From the NCBI GenBank assembly GCA_910589415.1, contig OU342632.1:40189637-40253636 (forward strand): 64,000 nucleotides of DNA. Direction: 5' to 3'. The number at the start of each line of letters is the position of its first letter. The first letter of the stretch is position 1. The DNA comes from Malachius bipustulatus (Eukaryota > Arthropoda > Insecta > Coleoptera > Melyridae). Position numbers and translations under genes: made by a program. Below are positions 35,714-46,708 of the stretch, one piece after another. The notes under the pieces were generated by a model. It had not been told where the DNA came from, made no database searches, and saw nothing but the letters and a program-made list of their open reading frames with translations.

Positions 35714-37935
35714 TATGTTATTCAGTAAAAGTAGACAGCAAGATGATGTAGAAAATGTGAAAATGATGTAGAATTGTTTTCATATAGTTGCAAAACAAAA
35801 AGAGTGAGCACAGCAGACGACAGCGTATGAGATAAAACAACAGGATTCCACTTAAGTAGCGGATACTACGTTGTTACGTGCCCGCGATGTCAACGGAACA
35901 TAATAATATAAGTTCCAGGGTCGTCGCTATAACATATCACTCACCTAAAAATTACATATACCCTATTTTCGTCCCGGGACGTTATAGAACCATTCTAATT
36001 CCGTTCCTATACAATAACTAGTGGCCAAAACTTTAAAGTCCCGTTGATAATCGTTGTTACGTAGTTAAGACTAGAAATGCTGCTTGAGTATGGGTATACT
36101 TAGCTTGGATTCCGTAAAAATAAACAGTTGGTGATCTTTCCTTCAAGGATCTTCTTTCAAATCACCAGGTAATTCTGCAATCGCGTCTAGGTCGCGGTCG
36201 AAAGATACAGGAGTCAGCTTCCAGAACCATGAACCTACTGGAAAGCTAAAGACCTAATGAGCGGTTTTATTGATAAGTATTATTAGATTTTTTTATAGGA
36301 ACTGCTTCACGGAATAACGGGTCCTGTTTAGAAATAAAACGTCTTCAGAAGGTGCTTTGAATGTACTCTGAATATCAGAAGTGCTTCTTCTCTAACTTTA
36401 AAAAGTAAAGCATATTTATTCAATTTGAATTGATTCATGTAATTCCAGAAGTTTTGGAAAATATTATGTGCTTAGAATTGCTCTACTCCTTTACGACAGC
36501 AACTCGCCATCTGCGGACATGCATAGGTAAACAAACGTCTTAAAATTGGGTCATATATCATATGTTCAAAATATCGTCTCTGCGGATCCCTACAGCGATT
36601 CTCTACCAATCGAAGGTGATTTTGAACTCTACCGAGCTCTTGAAGGCGTTTTTTTTGTATTAACACCAACCGACAACCCATCAAGCAACAAAGTATCAGT
36701 TCTGCGTGTCAGCATTATTTCTGATTACCAGTATTAAGTAAGCTCTTCTTCTCTATTATTGTAAAAAAAATATTTTTTGGAAAATTACGAAGCATATATG
36801 TTATTGAAACCGCTTCTCCTCATATCGTTGTGATATGTAATCGTATATCATTACACACATGGTACTCGTATTTTTCTTACAGTAAACTCTTACAAAGAAC
36901 GCACAAATTATCGATATACATATGTACAATAGCGTAATTTTCAGCGCTTGGAATCGAAATAACATCTTAAGCTCACACACTAATAATTTTTCAAGTACCC
37001 CGGCACAACATAAGATGTAGCAGTTCGAATAAAAATTGAAAATTGCAGGAATTACGACGAACGCGAAGAGTCGTTTTAGATGGGTAATTGAACGTAAGAA
37101 CGAGGTAAGAACATACCTACATATATATCAAGGTAAAGTATCGGGCAAGCTGTGTCAAGACAAGAAGACAGCATATGCAATGGGACGAGGTATGTAATAT
37201 CCATTCTCTCAAGCACCAGCTGATGCTAAATTAAAAGATGCATCCCCAGATCATCGGAGTGGTCGACAGGCAGATGTTACAAACAGAAGGCACGCGCCCG
37301 CAGCTATTATTGCACCGCCACCGTGGCTTGCTTGTTTTTTAAGGAGATCGGCGTTCGATTGTTTCTCAAGATTGCTTTGTTAGTAAGCCGTTTGAGCAAC
37401 AGCGGGCCTTGAACTTGGAGTTTTGACGAGCTGGTGCTGGCGGTGAGGGTTCATCTCCCCGGATCGTTAGATAGATGCTGGTAGAAAATGAATTTCTTAT
37501 TTCTTGTGAGCAGTTGTTGTCGGGGTCTTACTTAATGAGGCACGACGTTTTAAGGGATGCACCTGACTGAGGAAATCCGTTGATCCAGTTTTTTAGTGGT
37601 TTCTCTGGCACGTGTCCAACTGAATATAATGCCAGTGCGGGTGTTTGCTTCAAACGAAACACGAGAGGCAGTAGAAAATAATTACATACCTTTATATACC
37701 TATATACAGTTACCAACGCATATGTACGCTTTTATATTATAGTCACCTTCGCATTTGAAGTCATCTTTTCACTTTATTATTATTATTATTAGGTAACTAA
37801 CGCATCACCGACTTATAGAAGGAATTGGATTTAATGTCCTGTTACAGGCATATCTTTCCTTCATCATGTTTTTAATAGAATAAATAAAATAGGAACTTAC
37901 TCGAAAAAACGAATTTTTCACAAAAAACAACTTTT
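35714..37935. other. Intergenic stretch with a GC-richer patch at 37190-37480
   Basis: No gene recognised. The patch 37190-37480 is unique and GC-rich (CACGCGCCCGCAGCTATTATTGC, GAGCTGGTGCTGGCGGTGAG) and may be regulatory. An ATT trinucleotide run lies at about 37775-37790. Frames of 62-70 codons at 36472, 36546 and 37528 have no domain. Confidence 0.4.
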
Positions 37936-37937
37936 TA

Positions 37938-38050
37938 TATGGTATCCTACTTATTGTGGTTTAAATTTTATTACAGGGGTAATGAAAATTAACAGATTTT
38001 TTATCACCCTGTATAAAAATTTCATCCACACAATAGGATACCACATGGAA
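37938..38050. repeat. Hairpin repeat, copy A
   Basis: ATGGTATCCTACTTATTGTGG (37938 on) pairs with CCACACAATAGGATACCACAT (to 38050). The centre holds a smaller near-palindrome from TTACAGGGGTAATGAAAATT to TTATCACCCTGTA (37971-38013). Related copies are at 40570-40690 and 50000-50110. Confidence 0.7.
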
Positions 38051-39370
38051 AGTAAGGATAGGGACATGTAAGCCGTTTTCCGATATCTTGAGCCATTTCC
38101 GATTTAAATTTCTTTCAAAATGAAAAAACCATTCTTATTGCATGGATTTTCTCAAGACATATGAAAAAACAATAATATACAGGTGTCCCATTAAAAAAAA
38201 AGAAAATATCATCATTACTGAGCCAAAAGGAACATCCAGCAGTAGGTATAAACTTTTTTGCATCAATAAAAGGATTTCTTGAACGGTACCTGAGCTTTTT
38301 CAACACCCCGTATAATACCGTATATAAATATAATTCGCGGTAATACTTATAATATATTATAAGTATAAGTAGACTACAGAAACTTCAATAAATTATACCA
38401 ACTGTTCATTGACCTTTTCTTGTATATTAACAATTATTATTATTAAAAACATATGACAGAATGTCTCATCAACAACAATAAACGAGCACCCGACATTCGT
38501 ACCTTCGGACAGTATTCTCACATTGATAACTGGTCTTTACAGTCCAAGCAGGTGATAACAACAGCGAGGAACTGTAATGATAGTCGCTATTACCTGACGA
38601 GAGTAACCAGCAGGAACAATTTGATGGTAATTCATATGCCATACATGCTCGTATCGGGAACAGGGAGATAGGAAGAGCGGATGGGAAGGCAATTACCGAG
38701 TACATTATCGCAGGTCACAGGTGATACGCAGCGTCAATGCGGGCTCGCCCGATAACCGACTCAAAGTGAATCGTTATCCTGCAGTTAGAACTCGGAGCGG
38801 TGAAATGTATCAGGATGTAAAGGGGATGATAAGTTTTGAGTGACTTGATAACGGTGATATTAATTTATTTAAGCATTTACTGACAGTAGTTAAGGTCCAT
38901 GCAAATTTTTTGTGATTAAGAAGTTCTATAGCAGGACTGATTCTAATATCTCCCAGATGGAATATTAGAATTAGAAACAGATTGAAGGTTCGAGGGAGTG
39001 GTCAATTATTTCCAAAATCAGGCAATCAATCAAAAAAAGTCAGGCAGACAGTTTGTTGTGGACGTCAACCCTTAATGCAGTCAGTCAGAGAGTGAAATGG
39101 GTAGTTAGACTTTAAAGAACTATTATAAGGGGAAGTTTTTAAGCAACCTCCTGAAATCTCTGAAACTATTCACAATAAGAGAACTAAAAGTTATAGCCGA
39201 ACAACTGATGAGTCATATTATAAAATTATTGTTTCCATAAAAGTTTATGCACAGAAAACTTAATTTTTTATGGAACGTTCTGTATATGACTACAGACTAC
39301 CGGGTCTTAGAAACCTGTTAACACACAAGGGCATGAGGCATTAGTATGGCAGCTTGATAACTCTAACAAC
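38051..39370. other. Continuation of repeat family, then GC-richer patch
   Basis: 38051-38330 continues the family found after copy A (GTAAGCCGTTTTCCGATATC, matching 40705 and 50118) and ends in an ACACCCCGTATA word. 38560-38830 is a GC-richer unique patch (GCGGGCTCGCCCGATAACCGAC) that might be regulatory. The paired open frames at 38453-38705 lie in this patch on opposite strands and show no domain. Confidence 0.45.
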
Positions 39371-39678
39371 GGTAATGATACCGAAATTATTCAAATATTT
39401 TTGAAAAATGGGAGACTAATTGTTTGTAAAAATATTTTCAGGCTTGCATATATGGCCCAATATCGCTGTAAGTACCCCATACAAGTTTGTTATTTTAAAG
39501 TGGCCACACGGTATATTATTACACTTTCAGGTTGTCTGAGAAAATTCAATAAGAATGGTTTTTCGTTGCAGTTTAAATTGAGTAATAGGCTATGAGTTAT
39601 AAACAAATGAAAATCGCGATTTTTCCTTTTCAAAGCAGCTTCAGCTCAAGATATTGGAAAACGGCTTAGGTATACATA

Positions 39679-40545
39679 CAGTGTGTGTCACAGGCATGGT
39701 ACACCCCATTTTTTTTCTTTATTTTTGGAGATAATTTTTTTAAATTTGGTACGTCGCATATTCTCGACAGAGCGCACTTTTTAGCAGAAAATTTAATTTT
39801 TTCCCACATCCGATTTTTCCGGAAATGTTACCAACTTTTTATTTTTACACCCTATGGGTGTAAAAATAAAATGGGACACCCTATATATATTATTATATTT
39901 TTTATTCTATACATTTGTACGAATCCAACAATACCACATAAGTACCATATTAAATGTCAAATTTGTTTTTATTGAATTTTTTATTTCTCAATTATAGTGT
40001 GCCATGACTATTTCGTTTTACTCCAATTGGATCATCTAATGCTAGAAAAATCGAATTTTTGTTCAAAGTACTAAATTAAGTGATTTATGGATAAAATAAT
40101 GCGCACCGGAATGATTTTTTGAGCTGAATTAATTTTTTTCAAATGGTACCATATTGGTACCGAGGTACCATCTACTAGTACTCTTAATAAGGGACATTTT
40201 GGTGTACCTATTTTGCATATGTGACGAACACAACTGAAGTCATGGCACACTATAATTGAAAAATAAAAAATTCAATAAAAACAGATTTGACATTTAAAAT
40301 GGTACTTATGTGGTATTGTTAGATTCGTACAAATGTATAGAATCCAAAAATGTAATAATATATAGGATGTCCCATTTAAAAATAAAAAGTTGGTAACATT
40401 TCCGGAAAAACCGGATGTGGGAAAAAATTCAATTTTCTGCTAAAAAGTGCGCTTTGTCGAGAATATGCGACGTACCAAATTTAAAAAAATTATCTCCAAA
40501 AATAAAGAAAAAAAAGGGGGTGTACCATGCCTGTGACACACACTG
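39679..40545. mobile_element. Inner TA-flanked foldback element, ~867 bp
   Basis: It begins CAGTGTGTGTCACAGGCATG after TA and ends with the exact inverse before TA. The arms 39679-40010 and about 40228-40545 are near-complementary throughout. The loop of ~220 bp contains GGTACCATATTGGTACCGAG. No transposase; the 96-codon frame at 39685-39975 is arm sequence. Confidence 0.9.
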
Positions 40546-40569
40546 TATACCTGTCTTAACTTTTCATGC

Positions 40570-40690
40570 AGGGTATATCCTATCTATCTAGAGCTGAAAT
40601 TTTTATACCATGCAGGTTGATGAAAATTAACAGATTTTTCCTCACCCTGTATAACAATTTCATCCACGCAATAGGATACCACGGTAAAAG
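40570..40690. repeat. Hairpin repeat, copy B
   Basis: Shares ATGAAAATTAACAGATTTTT, CACCCTGTATA, ATTTCATCCAC and AATAGGATACCAC with copy A at 37938-38050. Its left side pairs only partly with its right. Confidence 0.65.
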
Positions 40691-40976
40691 TTAGGATAAG
40701 TACCTACATGTAAACCGTTTTCAATGTGAGCTGCTTTGAAGTCATAAATTACTTGTTAAAAAATTCAACTGTAAAAACAGTTCTAATTCAATTTTCTCAT
40801 AATATCTGAAAATGTATAAGTAGTTAATATAAAGGATGTCATATTTAAAAAAACAATTTTGTATGGCGTGCAGCGATATTGGGCCAGCCTGTATGCCTAA
40901 AAATAATTTAAAAAACTGATGCACTTCGGCCATTATTTGCAAAATTATTTTGGTTCATTTCGGTATCATTATACCA

Positions 40977-42445
40977 GCGTTAGCCTAATAATCAAGCTTT
41001 TTCATATTAATGGCTCACCCTGTATATTGTAAATGTGCCTTCTCATACATTATTGTTGTTGGGTTGTCATTTAATAATTTTTTACCCCAAAATTTAATCG
41101 GGTGGGCAACCAAGAATGGATGCCAACCATATCTCAGAAACGGCTCGTCACACAGCTTTATAGGGTAAAAATTTTTAAGAGCAAAGTGACCCAAAAAAAT
41201 AGCTGGAAAATATTTTTGAGCGTCTAAAACTACCGCTAGGGGGCGTAATAGTCAATTAGCTAAAGACAAATCAAATTTATGTCGGATTTTCACTCTTTAG
41301 TTATATACGGATGCTTCTGGAGGGGGCTCTTTTATTAAAGATTTATTGCCCCCTATAGGGTTGTACATGCAATAACTTTTCTTATTTAGGAATGTTCTTA
41401 ACAAGTAACCAAAACCAGTCATAGAATATTATAAAAAAAATAGACAACTTTATCACCATCACCATTGCATGGGTCATGGGTGTGTTAAAAAGCTACACAT
41501 ATTTAGTATCTTAATCTTCTTCTATTGCTCAGCTATCTTTATTGTGCATGGTTCTCCTTTCTTCTGCGGCCCCTTTAAATCTATATACAGCAATCCAAAT
41601 ACCGTTAAAAATTTTCTGTCGCGGTTAGAAAGAGCTTCGAGATCTCAATAGTCGTTCAAATGACTATTTTATAAGAATTTTTATACATATCTATATATAC
41701 TTACCTACTCATCCCCTCCCATTAATAGTCGGTTAAAAAAAATAGAACCGTTTAAACTTCACAGGTCAGTTTCCAAGCATGTAATAATAATCTAGAAAAG
41801 GTTTTATAAGAAGTTCTTGTTCTAGAATGCACTATAATACCTATTCCCTCTATTTAAACAGTTATTTTCCGTTATACCTGCGTCCTTTGGGCGCCAAAAA
41901 TAGACCACTAGCCCAGTACGTTATAGATGCAAATATAAAAATATAAAAATCGTCCATTGCCCTCAAAAGGGTCACTCGGTTTTTTAACGGTCTCACGTGG
42001 GTTCGGTGTTCCATTTCAGGGAGTAATCAAAATTAGTTCACATCGCGTACTATTTCTACCTGACGCAATCCTTTCAGTATCCTCCGTGGATTTTCTCATG
42101 TTCGGCCAATGGTCAACAATACTTCCAGGTAGGAACTGTCTTAGAATGACTAGTGAGCCGTGGTCAAAGGGACAGTTAGCGACTACCTGCCCACACCTTC
42201 GTTGATACCCTTTGACCCCTTCTGGTCTAATTTAAATGGTCAAAAGAGGCCGGTAAGGGTTTTTGCACCCTTCGACCGCTGGTCATAATGCTATTATGAT
42301 GGACCATGGCCTGCTGTCTGTGAATCTGTTAAAGTATCCTTGGAAGTTGATTTTGATAGCTTTGGTGAGTGTTGTAGTAGTAGTTTAGCCATTAGGACTC
42401 TATATTTGTTTCCGGGATGTTTATGATTATTTTTCCCATCAACTC
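40977..42445. other. Transposon-flank-like DNA followed by unassigned DNA
   Basis: 41010-41420 starts at TCACCCTGTATATTG and resembles flanks of TACAGGGTG-type elements (CATATCTCAGAAACGGCTCG, GTTGTACATGCAATAACTTT), but no coding region is visible. 41930-42300 is GC-richer, with an 82-codon frame and no domain, and holds GGTCAAAGGG and ACCCTTTGACC words in inverted order. Confidence 0.4.
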
Positions 42446-42449
42446 TATA

Positions 42450-44523
42450 CTGCCGTGGTTAATGAAAACGCCGTATCTACAAAAGCAGTGTTTTGAGAAA
42501 AACGACATTTTGTGTTTTGGTTTATGCCATCACCAATTTCAAAGTTGTAAGAACGGTTTCACCGTTACATATCTAAATACAGTTTTTAGCAATAAATGGT
42601 GATTGTTGGAAAAAATAAAATTTGACATTAAGATGACATTTGTACTTACGGCATTAAGAGCTATTAAATGTAACAGCAATGTTTATTTAAAATGCCGTAT
42701 CTACCAATTTTAATAGATACGGTTCGTTAACCTAACATACCTAACATTTGATAGGTACATTATAACCTCTATATACCGTATAGTAGTTATAAAGAATGTG
42801 TTAGGGTACATATATTTGCTATCAACAATTTATTATTCTAATACCTTTCAATCCAATGAATGCCAATGATTGTAAAATATGAAAAATATTTTATAAAAAA
42901 ATTAAAAAAAAATTCTAAAACATTTTATTTTATAATTTTTTTAATTTTTTTATATAAAAAATTTAATAGGTACTAAGTAGACAAACTTTAACGACTTTTT
43001 AAAGTTAAAATTTAAGGAAAAAGTAATAATTAAGTAAGTATTGAAAAGAATCAAAAGATGTTTTTATTTAATTTCTAATACAATCTTATTCGTATTCTAT
43101 TAGGTTTAATAATATTTGTAGAATTAATCAAAATTAAAGATATTTTTCTAAATGAATACTACTTTCAAAAACTAATTAATTAACAAAAGTGTAGGTATAT
43201 ATTACCATTGTAAATGTAAATTCAAACATAATACAGGATTAGGTATTATTATATACCTAGTAAGCAGTAACTATAATAATTACTCATCACCGTCATCACC
43301 CAAACAGTTGTCATTGCGAGGATTTTCTAAAATTGGTAGCTCTTTCCAAAAAGGTAACATATTTGCAGGTATAATTCCCGAGAGCTTGCTTAGTATCATA
43401 TCTTTTCTTTCTTTTTGTATACCACGTGGTACTCTAAGAGGCTCGGGTAATGGTACACCATTTTTAAATGCTTTTGTGGTCAAAAAGTTTAAAGTTGTAA
43501 ATGGACCATCAAAGTCGTTTTTGTATTGACAAGTATTATTACCTCTTGTAAAACTTACATGTACCATCGACTTCAGGTACGGCCTTGGAGTAGTTCTAGT
43601 TAATTTATATTGTGATATGTGCAATCAGGAAATGTATAAAAATCTGACAATTCCATAACACCAACAACTACATTTTTCTTGAATTTGCATTTTTGACACT
43701 ATCTACGAAGTCTTGAAAATCGTAAACCTTACCCATTTTTTTTTAACGAATGCTCTACTTGGTGGTGGAATGAGTCAGCACTCATGAATGTGTGGACTGG
43801 TTCAAAAAACTTTAAATCATTTTTTTCTGCAGATATGCTATCAGAATTTACAATGTGAACGAAATAGCAAAACAACCCCCAATTTTTATTCTGCGCGCTG
43901 CAATTATCTAACCAGAATGTAAATTTGTTAACATCTCTATTTAATAATAAACATTTATGAAACGCGCTTGTAATGTCAGATTTTGATCTTCCAGATATTG
44001 CTTCGTGCCACAAAATATAATAAACTCTCAATCAATAATTATTATTCTAATTATCCAAACTCCACTAAAATTGAATCACAAATCCGCATCGAGTCACTTA
44101 TAAACGCGGATACGGTCTCGGTTGTCACCATGCGCTCGCTCAACTGGCTGGTCCGTTTTGCCATTCCTGCTGCAAAAACTATAGATGAACGGTGTTTTTA
44201 CGTATAAAATGTGGTTTACGGTAAGAATTCATTGTTAGAAATGACAAGAATGCCTTAAGATTCTAACATGTTTTGCCGTAACTGCTCTTAAGAGAGTAGA
44301 TACGGCGGTTTGAATTATAAATGTGGTATACGGTAAAAACTCTTAGTAGAAAGCGACCTGAGGGAATATACGGCAAAATAAAACCTTTAATAATATGTTT
44401 ATGAGTGAAGATACGGTAATCTAGCTAGCAGCAAAAGATGCGCAATGACTTAATTTATTAGAATATGCCGTAAGTGAAAAATCGTAAAAATGTCGGTTAC
44501 GGCGTTTTCATTAACCACGGCAG
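42450..44523 (-). mobile_element. DNA transposon ~2.07 kb with 26-bp terminal inverted repeats
   Basis: The start CTGCCGTGGTTAATGAAAAC (42450) and end GTTTTCATTAACCACGGCAG (44523) are perfect inverses and extend to GCCGTA. TATA stands on both sides (42446-42449, 44524-44527), so the duplication is either TATA or TA. Sub-terminal TACGGC/GCCGTA words are repeated near both ends (for example at 42647, 42694, 44275, 44302, 44371 and 44496). A broken transposase lies inside on the minus strand. The open frame at 42417-42602 is terminal-repeat sequence. Confidence 0.9.
43280..44031 (-). pseudogene. Transposase of the 42450-44523 element, frameshifted
   Basis: From 44031 the minus strand reads YYILWHEAISGRSKSD, then FWLDNCSAQNKNW, then HTFMSADSFHHQVEHSLKK. 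I recall this order (HEA...GR, a DNC-x-x-QNKNW block with a likely catalytic Asp, then FMSADSFHHQVE) from transposase-like proteins that are very abundant in aphid genomes. After LKK an extra A in a poly-A run shifts the frame: KVYDFQDFVDSV follows in the next frame. A further shift leads into the C-terminal part 43624-43280 (GPFTTLNFL, KERKDMILSKLSGIIP, acidic tail GDDGDE). I found no N-terminal DNA-binding region upstream of 44031. The superfamily is uncertain (a Sola-like element is possible, since those have 4-bp duplications). The copy is inactive. Confidence 0.75.
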
Positions 44524-44777
44524 TATAGTATGAGTACTTATGTAAATAATTATTTGTAAGTCTAAAAGTGTAACGGTCAGAATAAGAAATTGGAGAAGGT
44601 GTATCCCTACTAGAACTAGAACGAATATTCTTCTTTTCCTTGATAGGTTGTTTAAAATAATATGTTCCCTCCTAGAATGATCCCTTCTACAATGATAAAT
44701 TATTCCAGAACTCATGCACTTCGTATATGTATATGTATGTGAAAAGAAAATATGATATATCTCCTGAAATGTATCTA

Positions 44778-45520
44778 CAGTGTGTCCCTTGATAAGCGAA
44801 TTTATAATATACCTAAGTATAAAAAATTACAAAAAATTCTCGAATTGAAGTTTGACCATTTTTGAGATCCAGACCTGCTTGATTAGGTAATAAATTTAAC
44901 CAGACTTTCATGTTTATATAGTAAATCAAGCATGCCGGGACAAGAGCATTATTTTTTGACTTTGTTTTATTTTTTTTCAGAAAATCCAGAAAAAAAAAAT
45001 TTTTTTATTCAAAAAAATTTGAAGATCAATTTGATTTACTAGATATTCTGTGCTCTATAAGGTCTTAAGTCTAAAACTTAAGTCTCAAAAGCATGCTTGA
45101 TTTTAACTATATAGGTACTCTTAGAATTAATACGTTAATTAACACTCGTTTGGGACACAGATTGCAGAAAACGCTAGTCTCAATTTTACTAAAGCATTCG
45201 AATCAAGGTATTTCCATACTTTAGAAAAGGGAGATGAAGAAATTAAATCAATTCTTACAAAATAAAAAATAATAAATAAGGAAAATATTTAAAAAAAAAA
45301 GCAATGTCGGTTGATGGTTGTATTGGTTGTGCAGTTCTGAGCAACTTTTTTTAATATAAAGAAAACAAAAAGTATGATTCTATCAAGGCATGCTTGATTT
45401 ATGGAAACATGAAAATATGGTACATTTATTATCTAATCAATCAGTCTTGGGTCCCAAAGTGTCAAACTTGAATTTTTTTGTCATTTATACCTAAAAATTC
45501 CCTTATCCTGGGACACACTG
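44778..45520. mobile_element. Foldback element, ~743 bp
   Basis: It starts CAGTGTGTCCCTTGATAAG after TA (44776-44777) and ends CTTATCCTGGGACACACTG, followed by TGTA. Arms of ~190-200 bp match in inverse: GATTAGGTAATAAAT, TTTCATGTTT and AAATCAAGCATGCC on the left; GGCATGCTTGATTTATGG and ATTTATTATCTAATCAATC on the right. No protein is encoded. The CAGTGTGT start recalls the element at 39679. Confidence 0.85.
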
Positions 45521-45659
45521 TGTATACAAAATCGATAATAATAATTAATCTGTAGGCCCTTTAATGAAATTGACCCTCTTCCTTGAAACAAACCGTTAAA
45601 AATTAATTATACGAAAGTTCATTCCAATTAGGAATCAACTACAAATAAATAAACATACC

Positions 45660-45960
45660 GCTCGAGAAGCTGGGATATTTTTTCGGCAACCTCATTATCA
45701 TTGCAAGTAATAAAATATCCCAATGTTTATCCTGCATCCCCCACTGGCACTTGCCCCTTTAATTAGGTCTAATATCCGTGCCGGTCGGCGGAAGCCCTAT
45801 AATAGCAGCGAGCCATGCCCTAAATGCCAGCCTAAATGTCATACAGCCTCCCTGGATGCGCGACGACCTTCCCTTTTACATCTCCGGTTACAGCTATTTA
45901 ATTTAGGGATTGATCAGCGCCAAGGATACAACACTCGTGGGACAACCAAACAATGATTAG
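45660..45960. promoter_or_regulatory. GC-richer unique patch, candidate enhancer
   Basis: Non-repetitive, with TTTAATTAGG and CTATTTAATTTAGGG (homeodomain-like cores) embedded in GC-rich DNA such as GTGCCGGTCGGCGGAAGCCC. The 77-codon plus-strand frame over it has no domain. It stands out sharply from the AT-rich flanks, which suggests constraint. That is inference from composition. Confidence 0.3.
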
Positions 45961-46382
45961 ATGTCTCGCTTCGTTGTTTACTTTCACATCCTCGTGATTG
46001 TTTTATATTTGGGGAGAGCATACCATTTTTTATCTCCTTCGTGACATTTTACAGTTAATTTGAGAGACTAGGGAATCAAAGAATTGATTTTTATTTATCG
46101 ATTATTGTGTTTTATCGGCGGCTCGGGATAACGTTGATATTATTATTGAGTTAATTTTTTTGTTATTTGATAAAAAAAGGATTCCTATATTGCCAAGTCT
46201 AAGAAATTTTAAGCCAAAGTAAATAGTACTTTCTAAAAATATTATTCAAAATAAAATTAAAATATTTATTCAAAAAATTTGCAATGTTTTTATCATAATG
46301 CCTATAATGACGAACCATTGCTGAGAAATTGAAAAAATCAAGTTATAGCCAGTCTTCCATATAATATAATTGGTTTATGTAC
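45961..46382. other. AT-rich intergenic stretch, nothing recognised
   Basis: No ends, exons or repeats seen. Confidence 0.5.
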
Positions 46383-46708
46383 TTAAGTCTCGCAGAAAAA
46401 GTCATTTCTCCTCTGACAAAAAAAAAAACTAATAATAAGATCTTTGCGCTTTTTCATTTTGAGCCCCATTAGTCCGGCAGCGGCGTTTCCGACTTGGGTC
46501 ATATTTCGAGGCGACTCTCCGAATTCAGGGGGGGGGGTGTCCTTTAATCCCACGATTCTTTTGAGACAAGGAATTTCTAGGAACCGTTGAAGCCTTGGTT
46601 GATTATTTTCAGAGTCATTTTTATGCTCTTGTATGACTACGTTGCCAGATTTAACAGAAACATGAAACATTAATAGAAAAGTAAACGTCGCTGCTATACT
46701 CAAAGAAA
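46383..46708 (-). CDS. Candidate exon with secretory-type N-terminus (uncertain)
   Basis: On the minus strand an acceptor-like TTTATATAG precedes an open frame from about 46708 to 46383. It begins with a hydrophobic run (IAATFTFLLMFHVSV), then a charged stretch (QEHKNDSENNQPRLQRF), then PPPEFGESPRN and GNAAAGLMGLKMKKRK. The proline triplet is encoded by a 10-base C tract (G on the plus strand, 46528-46537), which argues for drift rather than coding. A T-rich acceptor-like TTTTTTTTTTGTCAG lies inside near the end. No family recognised. Confidence 0.2.

Larger units (their letters stand above)
39371..40976. mobile_element. Outer foldback element split by an inserted palindrome
   Basis: Ends GGTAATGATACCGAAATTAT (39371) and TTTCGGTATCATTATACC (40976) are inverse. 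Further in, CAGGCTTGCATATATGGCCCAATATCGCTG (about 39440-39470) matches the inverse of CAGCGATATTGGGCCAGCCTGTATGCC (about 40868-40895), and AAAACGGCTTAGG-type words near 39660 match AAACCGTTTTC near 40713. The middle is occupied by the element 39679-40545. Hairpin repeat copy B lies in the right arm. Confidence 0.7.
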
